DNA from: Oscillospiraceae bacterium
GTDB taxonomy: Bacteria; Bacillota_A; Clostridia; Oscillospirales; Ruminococcaceae
Reading direction: 5' to 3'
Length of the DNA stretch: 64,000 bases
NCBI GenBank assembly: GCA_004558145.1
Contig: SFDQ01000003.1
Location: 124,001-188,000, forward strand
Numbering within the stretch: position 1 is the first letter of the stretch; each line of letters starts with the position of its first letter. Position numbers and translations under genes: made by a program. Shown here in pieces: positions 8,267 through 19,093 of the stretch. Below the pieces are notes generated by a model that saw nothing but the letters and a program-made list of their open reading frames with translations, was not told the DNA's origin and searched no databases.

Positions 8267-9325
8267 ATGGGCAACACCCAGGCGTCCAACGCCATTCTGG
8301 CAAAGGCGCGGGCGATGTACGGCCGCCGGCTCACGGCACGCAACTATCAGGAGCTGCTGAACTGCCGCGATCTGCCGGACCTGATCAGCTACCTCAAGAC
8401 CCGGACCTCTTACTCCGAGGCTCTGCAGGCGGCGAACCCGGCCACCACCCACCGTGCCCAGCTGGAGACGCTTTTGCGGCTCAATCTGTTTGAGCAGTAT
8501 GCTTCTCTGTGCCGGTACGAAATGAACATCGGCCACGACTTTTACCGTTACTTCATCATCCGCAGCGAGGTGCAGGCTATCACCACCCGCCTTCAGGAGC
8601 TCCATGCGCCGGACGGGGATGTGTCCATCTACACCATGCCGGACTTCATCAAAAAGCATTCCTGTCTGAATCTGAATGCCATGTCCATGGCCACCAGCTT
8701 CAAGATGCTGGTGTTGGCGCTGGAGGGCACGCCCTATGCCAAGGTGCTGCAGCCCTTTGCCGACGACCCGGACTTCGCGCTGGAGAACAGCGGTCTGCTG
8801 GAACTGGAAGCGGCGCTGGACAGCTTTGTGAACAGTCAGGTGGAACAGATCGCTTCCACCAAGCTTTCGGGTAAGAGCAAAGACGAGATGCTGTATCTGC
8901 TGCGCCGGCAGAGCGATCTGCGGGCCATCGCAGACATCTACCGTCTCAAGAGCGTGCTTCACGCCGACCGGGCCTTCATCAAGAAGCGGGTCAGCCTGAG
9001 CGTTTCCAACATGACCCCGCGTCAGCTGGACAGCCTCATGGATGCCCAGGACGCCCAGGATGTGATCCACCGGCTGGTGAACACGCCCTACGCCTCCGAG
9101 TTCTACGGTGCGAGCTTCGATTATATCGAAGAGGGCGTGCGCAAGATCGACTACCGCTGGCATCTGAAAAAGCTGCGCTTTTCCACCAACCCCAGCGTGG
9201 TGCTGTTCTGCTACATCTTTTTGGCCGAAAACGAGCTTACCAACATCGTACATATCATCGAGGGCGTGCGCTACGGCCTTGCCCCGGACGATATTGCCAC
9301 GCTGCTGGTAGGCGTGGGCGATTAA
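8267..9325 (+). CDS. V-type ATPase subunit C
   Basis: 352 residues with the three-lobed all-helical fold of the archaeal/bacterial C (eukaryotic d) subunit. It opens with NAILAKARAMYGRRLTARNY and contains repeated LL-x-L-DLP-type helices. The subunit links the central rotor D-F to the membrane ring. It starts one base after the stop of the first gene and is 12 nt before the next, so it is tightly co-translated. Placing C near the front of the operon differs from the common I-K-E-C-F order. Confidence 0.9.
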   Translation: MGNTQASNAILAKARAMYGRRLTARNYQELLNCRDLPDLISYLKTRTSYSEALQAANPATTHRAQLETLLRLNLFEQYASLCRYEMNIGHDFYRYFIIRSEVQAITTRLQELHAPDGDVSIYTMPDFIKKHSCLNLNAMSMATSFKMLVLALEGTPYAKVLQPFADDPDFALENSGLLELEAALDSFVNSQVEQIASTKLSGKSKDEMLYLLRRQSDLRAIADIYRLKSVLHADRAFIKKRVSLSVSNMTPRQLDSLMDAQDAQDVIHRLVNTPYASEFYGASFDYIEEGVRKIDYRWHLKKLRFSTNPSVVLFCYIFLAENELTNIVHIIEGVRYGLAPDDIATLLVGVGD

Positions 9326-9337
9326 GGGGGTGCTGCA

Positions 9338-10303
9338 ATGTTTTTTGACCCCAAGATGCAGCTTGTCTGGGTGGACGGCCCCCTGGAAAAGCTGGACGCA
9401 TTCATCGAAAACTGCTGTGTGGACGGCAAGCGGGTGCATCCCGCCCGGGCGCTGGACCACATGAGCGCATCCGCGGGCTATGCCGCGCTGAACGAGGACA
9501 ACCCCTGGGGCCCGATGGTGGAGCAGATCGAGGCTCTGGCCAAGGGCTTTGAGATCCCGGTGGTGGAACCCACCCTTGCCGACGGACGTGCCCAGGGCAC
9601 AAAGGATTACCTGGCCGGCCTGCAGGAGCGGCTGGAAGCCCACCGCAAGGACCGGGAGCTGCTGGAAAAGCAGCTGGAGATCTGCACGAAGGGCGCGGAG
9701 TCCTTCGCACATTTCTCCTCGCTGGACGTTCCGGTGGAACTGACCCAGCAGTGCGAGTATGTGAAGATCCGTTTCGGCCGCCTGCCCAAGCGCGGGTATG
9801 CGATGCTCCAGAAGGACTTCACCTCCGACCCCTACATCCTGTTCGTGCCCTGCAGCGAGGATGACAAGGCCCTCTGGGGCGTCTACTTCGCACCGCAGAA
9901 GGACGCCGCCCGGGTGGACGGCATCTTCTCCGAGGCGTTCTTCGAGCGCATCCGCCTGCCCGGCGCGGCGGGCACTCCCGAGCAGATCGTGGCGAACCTG
10001 CAGAAGAACATCGAGCTTCTGAACAGCGAGATCGCCGAGGTCAACGGGCAAATGGCTCGGCTTTGGAACGAGGAAAAATGGAAGGTCGCCGGCATCTATG
10101 CCTCGGTGTGCAGCCTCGCCCGGCTGTTTGAGCTCCGCCGCTGCGCGGCGGTGCGTGGCGCGCACTTCTTCTACTGCGTGTGGGTGGCGCAGCCGGACAT
10201 TCCGGCATTCACCGAAAGCTGCACCGGCGTGGGCGGGCTGAACATCGCCCAGGACATGGTGCTGTCGATGCGCCGCTGGAAGCAGGAGAACCCCGAGCAG
10301 TGA
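9338..10303 (+). CDS. Membrane-less paralog of V-ATPase subunit I
   Basis: 321 residues that align over their length with the cytoplasmic N-terminal half of the next gene. Shared stretches include WVDGPLEKLDAFIENCC vs RVDGLLKNLDSVIYNCC, EYVKIRFGRLPKRGYA vs EYIKVRFGFLPKASYA, FFERIRLP vs FFERLHLP, and AGTPEQIV vs SGTPESIV. The frame then ends, with no membrane domain and no obvious frameshift into one. It may be a second peripheral-stalk attachment protein or a regulatory decoy of subunit I. The start ATG follows GGGGG, and the gene lies 12 nt after subunit C. Confidence 0.82.
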   Translation: MFFDPKMQLVWVDGPLEKLDAFIENCCVDGKRVHPARALDHMSASAGYAALNEDNPWGPMVEQIEALAKGFEIPVVEPTLADGRAQGTKDYLAGLQERLEAHRKDRELLEKQLEICTKGAESFAHFSSLDVPVELTQQCEYVKIRFGRLPKRGYAMLQKDFTSDPYILFVPCSEDDKALWGVYFAPQKDAARVDGIFSEAFFERIRLPGAAGTPEQIVANLQKNIELLNSEIAEVNGQMARLWNEEKWKVAGIYASVCSLARLFELRRCAAVRGAHFFYCVWVAQPDIPAFTESCTGVGGLNIAQDMVLSMRRWKQENPEQ

Positions 10304-10385
10304 TGAGGACCGCCCAAAGCCGCCAGCGCGGCGGCGGTCAACGTGATCGAAGGTCGGTATGACCCGAAAGGAAGATGAGGATACA

Positions 10386-12338
10386 TTGGCCATTGAAAAA
10401 ATGAAACTGGTGCGGGTGGACGGCCTGCTCAAAAATCTGGACAGCGTGATCTACAACTGCTGCCTGGATGGCAACTTCCATCCCGAACCGGCGATCCAGC
10501 ACATGTCCGGCTCCCTGGGCTATATCACCCTCAGCGAGGACAACCCCTACACCTCCCATGTGCAGAAGATGGAGGAGCTGTTCCAGCTGGTGGGGGAGAG
10601 CGCCCCTGCGCTGAGCGCCCAGACCGCCCGGGACATTCAGCCGGAAGACAAGGAAAAGATCCAGGAGCTGGCTGAGCGGCTGGCTCAGATGCAGAATGAA
10701 AAGGCGGACCTGGAAAAGCAGAAGAGCGAACTGGAAGAAAAGAAGACCCAGTTCAGCCACTTCACCGGTCTGGATATGCCCTTTGACGAGATCATCAAGG
10801 GCGAATACATCAAGGTGCGCTTCGGCTTTCTGCCCAAAGCCAGCTACGCCCGCATGATGGTGGCGTACGCCGAGAACCCCCATGTGCTGTTCGTCACCTG
10901 CAGCGAGGACAAGGGCGGTTACTGGGGCATCTACTTCACTCCGCTGCGCAACGCCGACGAGATCGACGGCATCTTTGCCACCCTGTTCTTTGAGCGCCTG
11001 CACCTGCCCGAGGCTTCCGGCACGCCGGAGTCCATCGTGAAGCAGCTGGGCCAGGAGATCGACGAGTGCCAGAAGAAAATTGAGGAGAAGGAAGCGGAGA
11101 TCACCCGCTGCTGGGCTGAGCAGAAAGAGACCTGCAGCGAGATCTATCAGCAGCTGAAATGGCACGAGCAGGCCTTTGATCTGCGCCATTACGCCGCCTA
11201 CCGCGACAATTACTTCTTCCTGGTGGGCTGGGTGCCCGCCGCCCAGGCGGACGCCTTTGCCGAAAAGGTCAAGCAGATCCGCCACATGCGGGTGACCATC
11301 TCCGACCCGGAAGAGGTGGAGAACGCCACCCCGCCCACCAAGCTGAAGAACCCCTGGTTCGTCAAGCCCTTCGAGTTCTTCGTGGACATGTACGGCCTGC
11401 CCAGCTACGGCGAGATGGACATCACCGCCTTTGTGGCCATCACCTTCACGGTGCTGTTCGGCATCATGTTCGGCGACTTGGGCCAGGGCGCTGTGCTGGC
11501 CGTGGGCGGCTTCATCCTGTGGAAGTGGAAGAAGATGGCCCTTGCCCGGCTCATCGTTCCCTGCGGCATTTCCAGCATGGTGTTCGGCTTCATGTTCGGC
11601 TCCGTGTTCGGCTTTGAGGAAGCGCTGGAGCCCGTCTACGAGGCTCTGGGCATGTCCGGCAAGCCCATCAGCAACTGGCCCGGCGCCCCCACCACGGTGC
11701 TGGACACCGCCGCCATTAACCCCATCCTGGTCTGCGCCATCTTCATCGGCGTGGCGCTGGTGCTGGCCGCCATGGTGCTGCACATCATCGCCGCTGTGCG
11801 CAAGGGCCAGTGGGGCGAAGCGATCTTCTCCAACAACGGCCTGGTGGGCATCCTGGTCTACTGCGGCGGCGTTTCCTTCGTCAGCGATTTCATGAGCGGC
11901 CCCCACTTCCTGCCCTCGGGCGTTGCCTTTGCCCTGATCGGCGGCGGTCTGGTGCTGCTGTTCTTCAAGGAGATCCTGATCGGCCTTGTGGACCATCACC
12001 CCAACTGGAAGCCCGAAAGCTGGGCGGACTACTGCATGCAGAACATCTTCGAGCTGCTGGAGTACGTGCTGAGCTACTTCAGCAACACCGTCTCTTTCCT
12101 GCGTGTGGGCGCTTTCGTGTTCGTCCACGCGGCCATGATGATGGCCATCTTCAGCCTGGCCGGCGACCCGGTGAACCCCGTCGTCGTGATCCTGGGCAAC
12201 GCCCTCATCATCGCGCTGGAGGGCCTGCTCTCCGGCATCCAGGGCCTGCGTCTTGAGTTCTACGAGATGTTCAGCCGCTGCTATGAGGGCGGCGGCCACC
12301 CCTTCAAGGGCGTGAGCCTCACCGACAAGGCCGAGTAA
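10386..12338 (+). CDS. V-type ATPase subunit I (a subunit)
   Basis: 650 residues from TTG 10386, which gives a family-like MAIEKMKLV start just after GAGGA; an ATG at 10359 is an in-frame alternative. The N-terminal half is cytoplasmic with a coiled coil (about 90-130). The C-terminal half has seven or eight membrane helices, including FGIMFGDLGQGAVL and VSFLRVGAFVFVHAAMM, where the conserved Arg forms part of the ion half-channel. It is the stator a-subunit against which the K ring turns. The preceding gene is a shortened copy of its N-terminal half. Confidence 0.92.
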   Translation: MAIEKMKLVRVDGLLKNLDSVIYNCCLDGNFHPEPAIQHMSGSLGYITLSEDNPYTSHVQKMEELFQLVGESAPALSAQTARDIQPEDKEKIQELAERLAQMQNEKADLEKQKSELEEKKTQFSHFTGLDMPFDEIIKGEYIKVRFGFLPKASYARMMVAYAENPHVLFVTCSEDKGGYWGIYFTPLRNADEIDGIFATLFFERLHLPEASGTPESIVKQLGQEIDECQKKIEEKEAEITRCWAEQKETCSEIYQQLKWHEQAFDLRHYAAYRDNYFFLVGWVPAAQADAFAEKVKQIRHMRVTISDPEEVENATPPTKLKNPWFVKPFEFFVDMYGLPSYGEMDITAFVAITFTVLFGIMFGDLGQGAVLAVGGFILWKWKKMALARLIVPCGISSMVFGFMFGSVFGFEEALEPVYEALGMSGKPISNWPGAPTTVLDTAAINPILVCAIFIGVALVLAAMVLHIIAAVRKGQWGEAIFSNNGLVGILVYCGGVSFVSDFMSGPHFLPSGVAFALIGGGLVLLFFKEILIGLVDHHPNWKPESWADYCMQNIFELLEYVLSYFSNTVSFLRVGAFVFVHAAMMMAIFSLAGDPVNPVVVILGNALIIALEGLLSGIQGLRLEFYEMFSRCYEGGGHPFKGVSLTDKAE

Positions 12339-12354
12339 GCCTTCTTTTTGCCAG

Positions 12355-12391
12355 AACAGGCCGCCGGAGATTTGCGCCGTGACTGCCTGTT
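12355..12391 (+). other. Stem-loop in the I-K intergenic gap
   Basis: AACAGGC (12355-12361) can pair with GCCTGTT (12385-12391), followed by TTTC. This is the largest gap (95 nt) within the operon, immediately before the ring subunit gene. It could be an RNA processing or 5'-stabilising element that raises K yield. The stem is short, so the call is tentative. Confidence 0.35.
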
Positions 12392-12433
12392 TTCAATACA
12401 ACAAGACATTAAATTGATTTGGAGGACCTAACC

Positions 12434-12889
12434 ATGAATACTTTTCTGACCATCTGCCTGATCGTTCTGCCCCTGAGCCTGCTCATGGGCTTCGCCGCCT
12501 ATCTGGCTCGTCAGTCTGCCAAGGGCATGCCCGTCAAGCGCACCCTGAGCCTGAACATCACCGCTTTCGTGGTCGTTCTGCTGCTGGCCGCCTGCTTTGC
12601 CTTCGCCGTAAGCGCTGAGGGCGAGACCACCACCGCTGTCATGACCGCTGCCGAGCGTGCTGCCAGCAACGAGAGCATGGGCCTGGGCCTGATCGCTGCC
12701 GCTCTGGTCACCGGTCTTGCCGGCATCGGCGGCGGCATGGCTGTTGCCGCCGGCGCTCCTGCCGCTATCGCCGCCGCTTCCGAGGACCCCAAGAGCTTCG
12801 GTAAGAGCCTGATCTTCGTGGCTCTGGGCGAGTCCATCGCTCTGTACGGCGTCGTTATCTCCATCCTGATCCTGAACAAACTGGTATAA
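12434..12889 (+). CDS. V-type ATPase subunit K (ring subunit)
   Basis: 151 residues, very hydrophobic, with four membrane helices arranged as two hairpins. Helix four carries the ion-binding Glu in VALGESIALYGVVIS; GLAGIGGGMAVAAGAPAA marks the conserved Gly-rich helix three. The first hairpin has no matching carboxylate, as expected for duplicated K subunits. ATG 12434 follows GGAGG. It forms the rotating ring of the membrane sector. Whether H+ or Na+ is carried cannot be decided safely by eye. Confidence 0.92.
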   Translation: MNTFLTICLIVLPLSLLMGFAAYLARQSAKGMPVKRTLSLNITAFVVVLLLAACFAFAVSAEGETTTAVMTAAERAASNESMGLGLIAAALVTGLAGIGGGMAVAAGAPAAIAAASEDPKSFGKSLIFVALGESIALYGVVISILILNKLV

Positions 12890-12902
12890 AGGAGGCGCAG
12901 CA

Positions 12903-13211
12903 ATGCGTTTCTTTCTGATCAGCGACAACACCGACACCCAGACCGGCATGCGGCTGGCGGGCATCGAAGGCGTGGTGGCCCACACCGCCGAGGAAGTGAC
13001 CAACGCCTTTGAACTGGCCCTCTCTCAGCCGGACATCGGCATGATCCTGGTGACGGAAAAGATCGCCGACGATTTCACCGAGATCGTCAACGACGCGAAG
13101 AAGGACCAGGAGGGCCCGCTGGTGCTGGCCATCCCGGACCGGCACGGTTCGGCCCTTGGCCGTGACCGCATCACCCGCTATGTGCGCGAAGCCATCGGCG
13201 TTAAGATTTGA
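12903..13211 (+). CDS. V-type ATPase subunit F
   Basis: 102 residues with the short alpha/beta fold of subunit F: MRFFLISDNTDTQTGMRLAGIEG, then MILVTEKIADDF and a C-terminal helix. Subunit F sits on the central rotor with D. AAGGAGG precedes ATG 12903. It lies 13 nt after K and 12 nt before E. Confidence 0.88.
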   Translation: MRFFLISDNTDTQTGMRLAGIEGVVAHTAEEVTNAFELALSQPDIGMILVTEKIADDFTEIVNDAKKDQEGPLVLAIPDRHGSALGRDRITRYVREAIGVKI

Positions 13212-13223
13212 GGTGCAGCATAA

Positions 13224-13808
13224 ATGATTGAAGAAAACGAGCGCGCGGCAAAATTCATGCAAGCCATCCAGAGGGACGGCGAAAAGCGCCGCACCGCCAT
13301 CATCCAGTCCATCGACGAGGAGATCGCCGCCGAGCTGGAAAAAGTGAAGACTGCCGCCGAAGCCAAAGCGCGGCAGATGGGCGACTATGAGAAGGTCCGC
13401 CTGCAGGAAGAGACCAACCGCAAGCTGTCTCACAGCGTGGTGGAGACCGGCGCCGAGCTGGCCGCCCGCCGCAGCGAGATCGCCCAGCAGGTGTTCGACG
13501 CCTGCGAAGAGAAGCTTGCCGCCTTCACCGCCAAGGCGGACTATGCCGATTATCTGAAAAAGAGCGCCGAGGCGCTTCTGGCGCTGCTCCACGCGGACAA
13601 GGCCGTGTTCTACGCCCGCCCGCAGGATGTGGAGGCTGCCAAGTCGGCTGTTCCCGCCGGCTGCGAGGTGACCGCCGACGCCACCATCCGCCTGGGCGGC
13701 CTGCGCGCCAAGAGCGGCGCGGTGGAGGCGGACGACACGCTGGACATGAAGCTGGAAGCCCAGAAAGACTGGTTCCTGCAGAACTCCGGCATGTCCATCG
13801 CCCTTTAA
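13224..13808 (+). CDS. V-type ATPase subunit E
   Basis: 194 residues: a long charged N-terminal helix (about 1-100) for pairing with the G/H-like subunit in the peripheral stalk, then a C-terminal globular part ending LGGLRAKSGAVEADDTLDMKLE, the typical subunit E finish. Position between F and A supports the call. Confidence 0.85.
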   Translation: MIEENERAAKFMQAIQRDGEKRRTAIIQSIDEEIAAELEKVKTAAEAKARQMGDYEKVRLQEETNRKLSHSVVETGAELAARRSEIAQQVFDACEEKLAAFTAKADYADYLKKSAEALLALLHADKAVFYARPQDVEAAKSAVPAGCEVTADATIRLGGLRAKSGAVEADDTLDMKLEAQKDWFLQNSGMSIAL

Positions 13809-13832
13809 TTTCTAAAACCGAGGTGAACCGAA

Positions 13833-15590
<1,758 letters not shown>

Positions 15591-15617
15591 CAAGGGAAAG
15601 GAGCGAAAGAGAGACAT

Positions 15618-17033
15618 ATGATCCTTGAACATGTTGGCTTAAGCCAGATCAACGGCTCGCTGGTGGTCCTGGACGGCGTGCAGAACGCTTCCTACGACGA
15701 GATGGTGGTGATGAAACTCACCGACGGCACCCAGCGTGTGGGCCGTATCGTTATGATCGAGGGTGAGAAGTGCGTCATCCAGGTGTTTGAAGGCACCACC
15801 GGCTTCTCGCTGGACAACACCCGCACCACCCTGTCCGGCCACCCCATGATGGTGGACCTGAGCCCCGAAATTCTGGGCCGCACCCTGGACGGCCTGGGCC
15901 GCCCCATCGACGGCCTGGGCGAAATTTACCCCGAGTTCCGGCGTGACGTGAACGGCTCTCCCATCAACCCGGTGAGCCGCGTCTATCCCCGTAACTACAT
16001 CCGCACCGGCATTTCTTCCATCGACGCGCTGGCCACCCTTATCCGTGGCCAGAAGCTGCCCATTTTCTCCGGCTCCGGCATGAAGCACAACGAGCTGGCG
16101 GTGCAGATCGTCAAGCAGGCGGACGTTTCCGACGGCGAGGACTTCGCCATCGTGTTCGCCGCCATGGGCGTGAAGAACGACGTTGCCGACTACTTCAAAA
16201 AGAGCTTTGAGGCCGCCAACGTCATGGACCGCGTGGTCATGCTGCTGAACCTGGCCAACGACCCCATCGTCGAGCGTATCATCACCCCCCGTGCGGCGCT
16301 GACCATCGCCGAGTATCTGGCCTTTGACCTGGGCAAGAACATCCTGGTCATCCTCACCGATATGACCAGCTATTGCGAGGCTCTGCGTGAGTTCTCCTCC
16401 TCCAAGGGCGAGATCCCCGGCCGTAAGGGCTACCCCGGCTACCTCTACTCCGATCTGGCGTCTCTGTACGAGCGCGCCGGCATCATCGAGGGCCGCAAGG
16501 GCTCTGTGACCCAGATCCCCATCCTCACCATGCCCGGCGACGACATCACTCACCCCATCCCCGACCTGACCGGTTACATCACCGAGGGCCAGATCGTGCT
16601 GGACCGCGGCATGGACGCCACCGGCGTCTATCCGCCGGTGAGCGTGCTGCCCAGCCTGTCCCGTCTGATGAAGGACGGCATCGGCGCGGGCTATACCCGT
16701 GAGGACCACAACCCCCTGGCCAACCAGCTCTTCGCCACCTACGCCCGCGTGCAGGACGCCAAGGCCTTGGCCAGCGTCATCGGCGAGGAGGAGCTGTCCG
16801 CCAGCGACAAGCGGGTCATGGAGTTCGGCCGTGCCTTCGAGCAGAAGTTCGTGGGCCAGGGCAACACCAACCGCACCATCGAGGAGACGCTGGACCTGGG
16901 CTGGGAACTGCTGTCCATGCTGCCCCGCGAGGAGCTGGACCGTGTGGACCAAGTCATGCTGGACCACTACTACAAGCCGCAGGTGAACGCCGCCCATCGG
17001 GACCTCTCTGCGGTGCTGAAAGGCAGCAAGTGA
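15618..17033 (+). CDS. V-type ATPase subunit B
   Basis: 471 residues with the B-subunit hallmarks [14 protein letters not shown] (degenerate P-loop), [26 protein letters not shown] and [17 protein letters not shown]. It lacks a complete Walker A, as is normal for this non-catalytic regulatory subunit. Preceded by AAGGAG, 27 nt after subunit A. Confidence 0.96.
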   Translation: MILEHVGLSQINGSLVVLDGVQNASYDEMVVMKLTDGTQRVGRIVMIEGEKCVIQVFEGTTGFSLDNTRTTLSGHPMMVDLSPEILGRTLDGLGRPIDGLGEIYPEFRRDVNGSPINPVSRVYPRNYIRTGISSIDALATLIRGQKLPIFSGSGMKHNELAVQIVKQADVSDGEDFAIVFAAMGVKNDVADYFKKSFEAANVMDRVVMLLNLANDPIVERIITPRAALTIAEYLAFDLGKNILVILTDMTSYCEALREFSSSKGEIPGRKGYPGYLYSDLASLYERAGIIEGRKGSVTQIPILTMPGDDITHPIPDLTGYITEGQIVLDRGMDATGVYPPVSVLPSLSRLMKDGIGAGYTREDHNPLANQLFATYARVQDAKALASVIGEEELSASDKRVMEFGRAFEQKFVGQGNTNRTIEETLDLGWELLSMLPREELDRVDQVMLDHYYKPQVNAAHRDLSAVLKGSK

Positions 17034-17058
17034 TTTCTAACAGAGAGGAGGCTGCCGT

Positions 17059-17667
17059 ATGGCACAGGTTTTCCCCACAAAATCGAACCTGATGGCGCAA
17101 AAGCGCAGCCTTGCGCTCGCCAGCCAGGGCTATGACCTGATGGACCGCAAGCGGAACATCCTCGTGCGGGAAATGATGCAGCTGATCGACCGGGCGGCGG
17201 TCATCCAGGACGAGATCGCCACCGCCTACTCCTCGGCCTACAAGGCCTTGCAGCGCGCCAACATCACCCTTGGCGTGGTGGGCGAGTTCGCCAAGACGGT
17301 GCCGGTGGAGACCGGCCTCAAGCTGGATTACCGCAGCGTCATGGGCGTGGAGCTGCCCATCGTCAAGATGGAGGAGAGCGCCCCCGGCCTTTATTATGGG
17401 CTGGATTCCACCAACAGCCAGTTGGATGATGTGTATCTGAAATTCTGTGAGGTCAAGCGCCTCACTGTGGAGCTGGCCGAGGTGGAGAGCAGTGTCTACC
17501 GCCTGGCTGTGGCCATCCAGAAGACCCAGAAGCGGGCCAACGCCCTGAACAACATCATGATCCCCCAGTTCACCGCCACCATCAAGTACATCACCGAGGT
17601 GCTGGAGGAAAAGGAACGGGAGGATTTCTCCCGCCTGAAGGTCATCAAAAAGCAGCGGGACGGCTGA
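17059..17667 (+). CDS. V-type ATPase subunit D
   Basis: 202 residues, long antiparallel helices characteristic of the central shaft: FPTKSNLMAQKRSLALASQGYDL near the N-terminus and KRANALNNIMIPQF in the C-terminal helix. It is the last gene of the operon and is followed at once by a terminator. Confidence 0.93.
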   Translation: MAQVFPTKSNLMAQKRSLALASQGYDLMDRKRNILVREMMQLIDRAAVIQDEIATAYSSAYKALQRANITLGVVGEFAKTVPVETGLKLDYRSVMGVELPIVKMEESAPGLYYGLDSTNSQLDDVYLKFCEVKRLTVELAEVESSVYRLAVAIQKTQKRANALNNIMIPQFTATIKYITEVLEEKEREDFSRLKVIKKQRDG

Positions 17668-17689
17668 GCCGCCGCTGCAAGGCTGTAAA

Positions 17690-17732
17690 GCAAAACCCCT
17701 TTGCGGAACTTCCGCAAAGGGGCTTTTTGTTT
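17690..17732 (+). terminator. Terminator of the V-ATPase operon
   Basis: CCCCTTTGCGGAA and TTCCGCAAAGGGG form a 13-bp stem, followed by CTTTTTG. The A-rich flank suggests it also stops the convergent minus-strand unit. Confidence 0.88.
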
Positions 17733-17741
17733 GCTTTCATA

Positions 17742-18914
17742 TCACAGGGTGAATCCCAGCCTGCGCCGGGCGGGCCAGGCAAAGTCGCGCCACTGGCCGC
17801 CGGAACCGTCGGCCTTGCCCACCAGAAGGGTGGTGGCTGCGTCGGCCAGATAGCCCAGGTATCCTGCCGCGGGGCTGTTGCAGAGCAGCTTCCACATCAG
17901 GCCGCCGAAGAGGTAGGACTGGGCGAATTCCCGCCAGCTGCCCAGGTCCTGGGCGGCCCGCTGTGCCAGATCCCACAGGATGCCCTGGGCCTCTTCCGGA
18001 GTGATCCAGCCCAGATAGCTGCCCCAGCGGGCCAGCATGGCGGCGCGGCCCACGTCCCAGCCGGCCATGAAGGCAGGGGAGTACCGTCCCTTGTAGTGTT
18101 GGGCAAAGGCCCAGGCGCGGACAACGCCCTCCCGGTCGTCCTCGTCCTCGTCGCCGGTCATCAGCTCCTCCGGCGCTTCCGCCTCACAGTAAAAGCGGTA
18201 GCGCTCGGTGTATCCGCCCTGGCTCAGGTAGCGGAGGGTCTCCAGAAGACCGCCCCGCCCGTCGATGCCCCAGGAGCGGCGTACCACCGACAGGACCTGC
18301 TGCTCCAGCACGGGGATGTGTTCCTCCACGTCCAGCCCGTCCAGGCTGTGGTCGTTGAGGGTGGACACGACGCCCGAGAGCAGGATGCCGAACCGGCCCC
18401 AAAGTGCCGGATCTCTGCCGTATTCCACGGGAGCGGGCTCGGGCAGAGCCTCCAGCCGCGCCATGGTCTCGTCCAGCAGAGCGTAGAGAGCATCATCGGT
18501 CTCTTCCTCTTCGTCAAGGTCTTCTCCTTCACAGTCGCCGTCCATGGCAAGGGTCTCCAGTGCGGCGGCCAGCACGCCCATGTCCTCGCCGAACAGCTGG
18601 TTCATCACGGCTTCGGTGCTGGCAGAAGCGGCTTCGGCCACCCGCTGCTCCATCATCTGTTGCAGCTGTTCCTCATTCGCCGCCATCTGTGCCATCGTCT
18701 GGCCGTCGAACACCTGGCCGAGGATCTCCACCTGTCGCTGGGCGTTCGCGGCTATCTGTTCCGCCTCCCGGGCGGCGGCTTCCTCCGGCGGGACGGCCGG
18801 CTCAGGGGAAGAAGCGCTGGCCAGAGTTTCGGCTTTTTCCTCCGTTTCGTGCAGACTTGCCAGAGCCTGCGCCTGCGCGGCCTTCGCGCGGTTCATGATT
18901 TCATTGATGTCCAT
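17742..18914 (-). CDS. DUF1266 domain-containing protein
   Basis: 390 residues. ATG 18914 is chosen because AAGGAGG lies 6 nt upstream. The N-terminal 130 residues are Ala/Glu/Gln-rich coiled coil, followed by an acidic patch (GEDLDEEEETDD). The C-terminal part carries the DUF1266 pattern: WDVGRAAMLARWGSYLGWI, EEAQGILWDLA, SWREFAQSYLFGG. No enzymatic role is established for the domain. Its start overlaps the end of the upstream small membrane-protein gene by 14 bases. Confidence 0.8.
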   Translation of the reverse strand: MDINEIMNRAKAAQAQALASLHETEEKAETLASASSPEPAVPPEEAAAREAEQIAANAQRQVEILGQVFDGQTMAQMAANEEQLQQMMEQRVAEAASASTEAVMNQLFGEDMGVLAAALETLAMDGDCEGEDLDEEEETDDALYALLDETMARLEALPEPAPVEYGRDPALWGRFGILLSGVVSTLNDHSLDGLDVEEHIPVLEQQVLSVVRRSWGIDGRGGLLETLRYLSQGGYTERYRFYCEAEAPEELMTGDEDEDDREGVVRAWAFAQHYKGRYSPAFMAGWDVGRAAMLARWGSYLGWITPEEAQGILWDLAQRAAQDLGSWREFAQSYLFGGLMWKLLCNSPAAGYLGYLADAATTLLVGKADGSGGQWRDFAWPARRRLGFTL

Positions 18915-19086
18915 CGTCATCCTCCTTTTCGCCGGGCAGCGTGTGCCAGACCGGCGGCTGCCCGCGGCGGAACAGCAGGCGCTTTGCCCGCTCCAGCAGT
19001 GAATCCACAAAATGGAACCACAGCTGCCCGAAAATTGCCACCACCGTGAGCAGGACAAACATCCAGAAAAGCTCGTCCCAGGGCAT
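18901..19086 (-). CDS. Small single-pass membrane protein
   Basis: 61 residues: one hydrophobic helix (LFWMFVLLTVVAIFGQLWF), then a basic stretch (ERAKRLLFRRG) and an acidic end. ATG 19086 follows GTGAGG. It lies 7 nt after the upstream gene and overlaps the DUF1266 gene by 14 bases, so the three form one operon. No family recognised. Confidence 0.65.
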   Translation of the reverse strand: MPWDELFWMFVLLTVVAIFGQLWFHFVDSLLERAKRLLFRRGQPPVWHTLPGEKEDDDGHQ

Positions 19087-19093
19087 CACAGCC

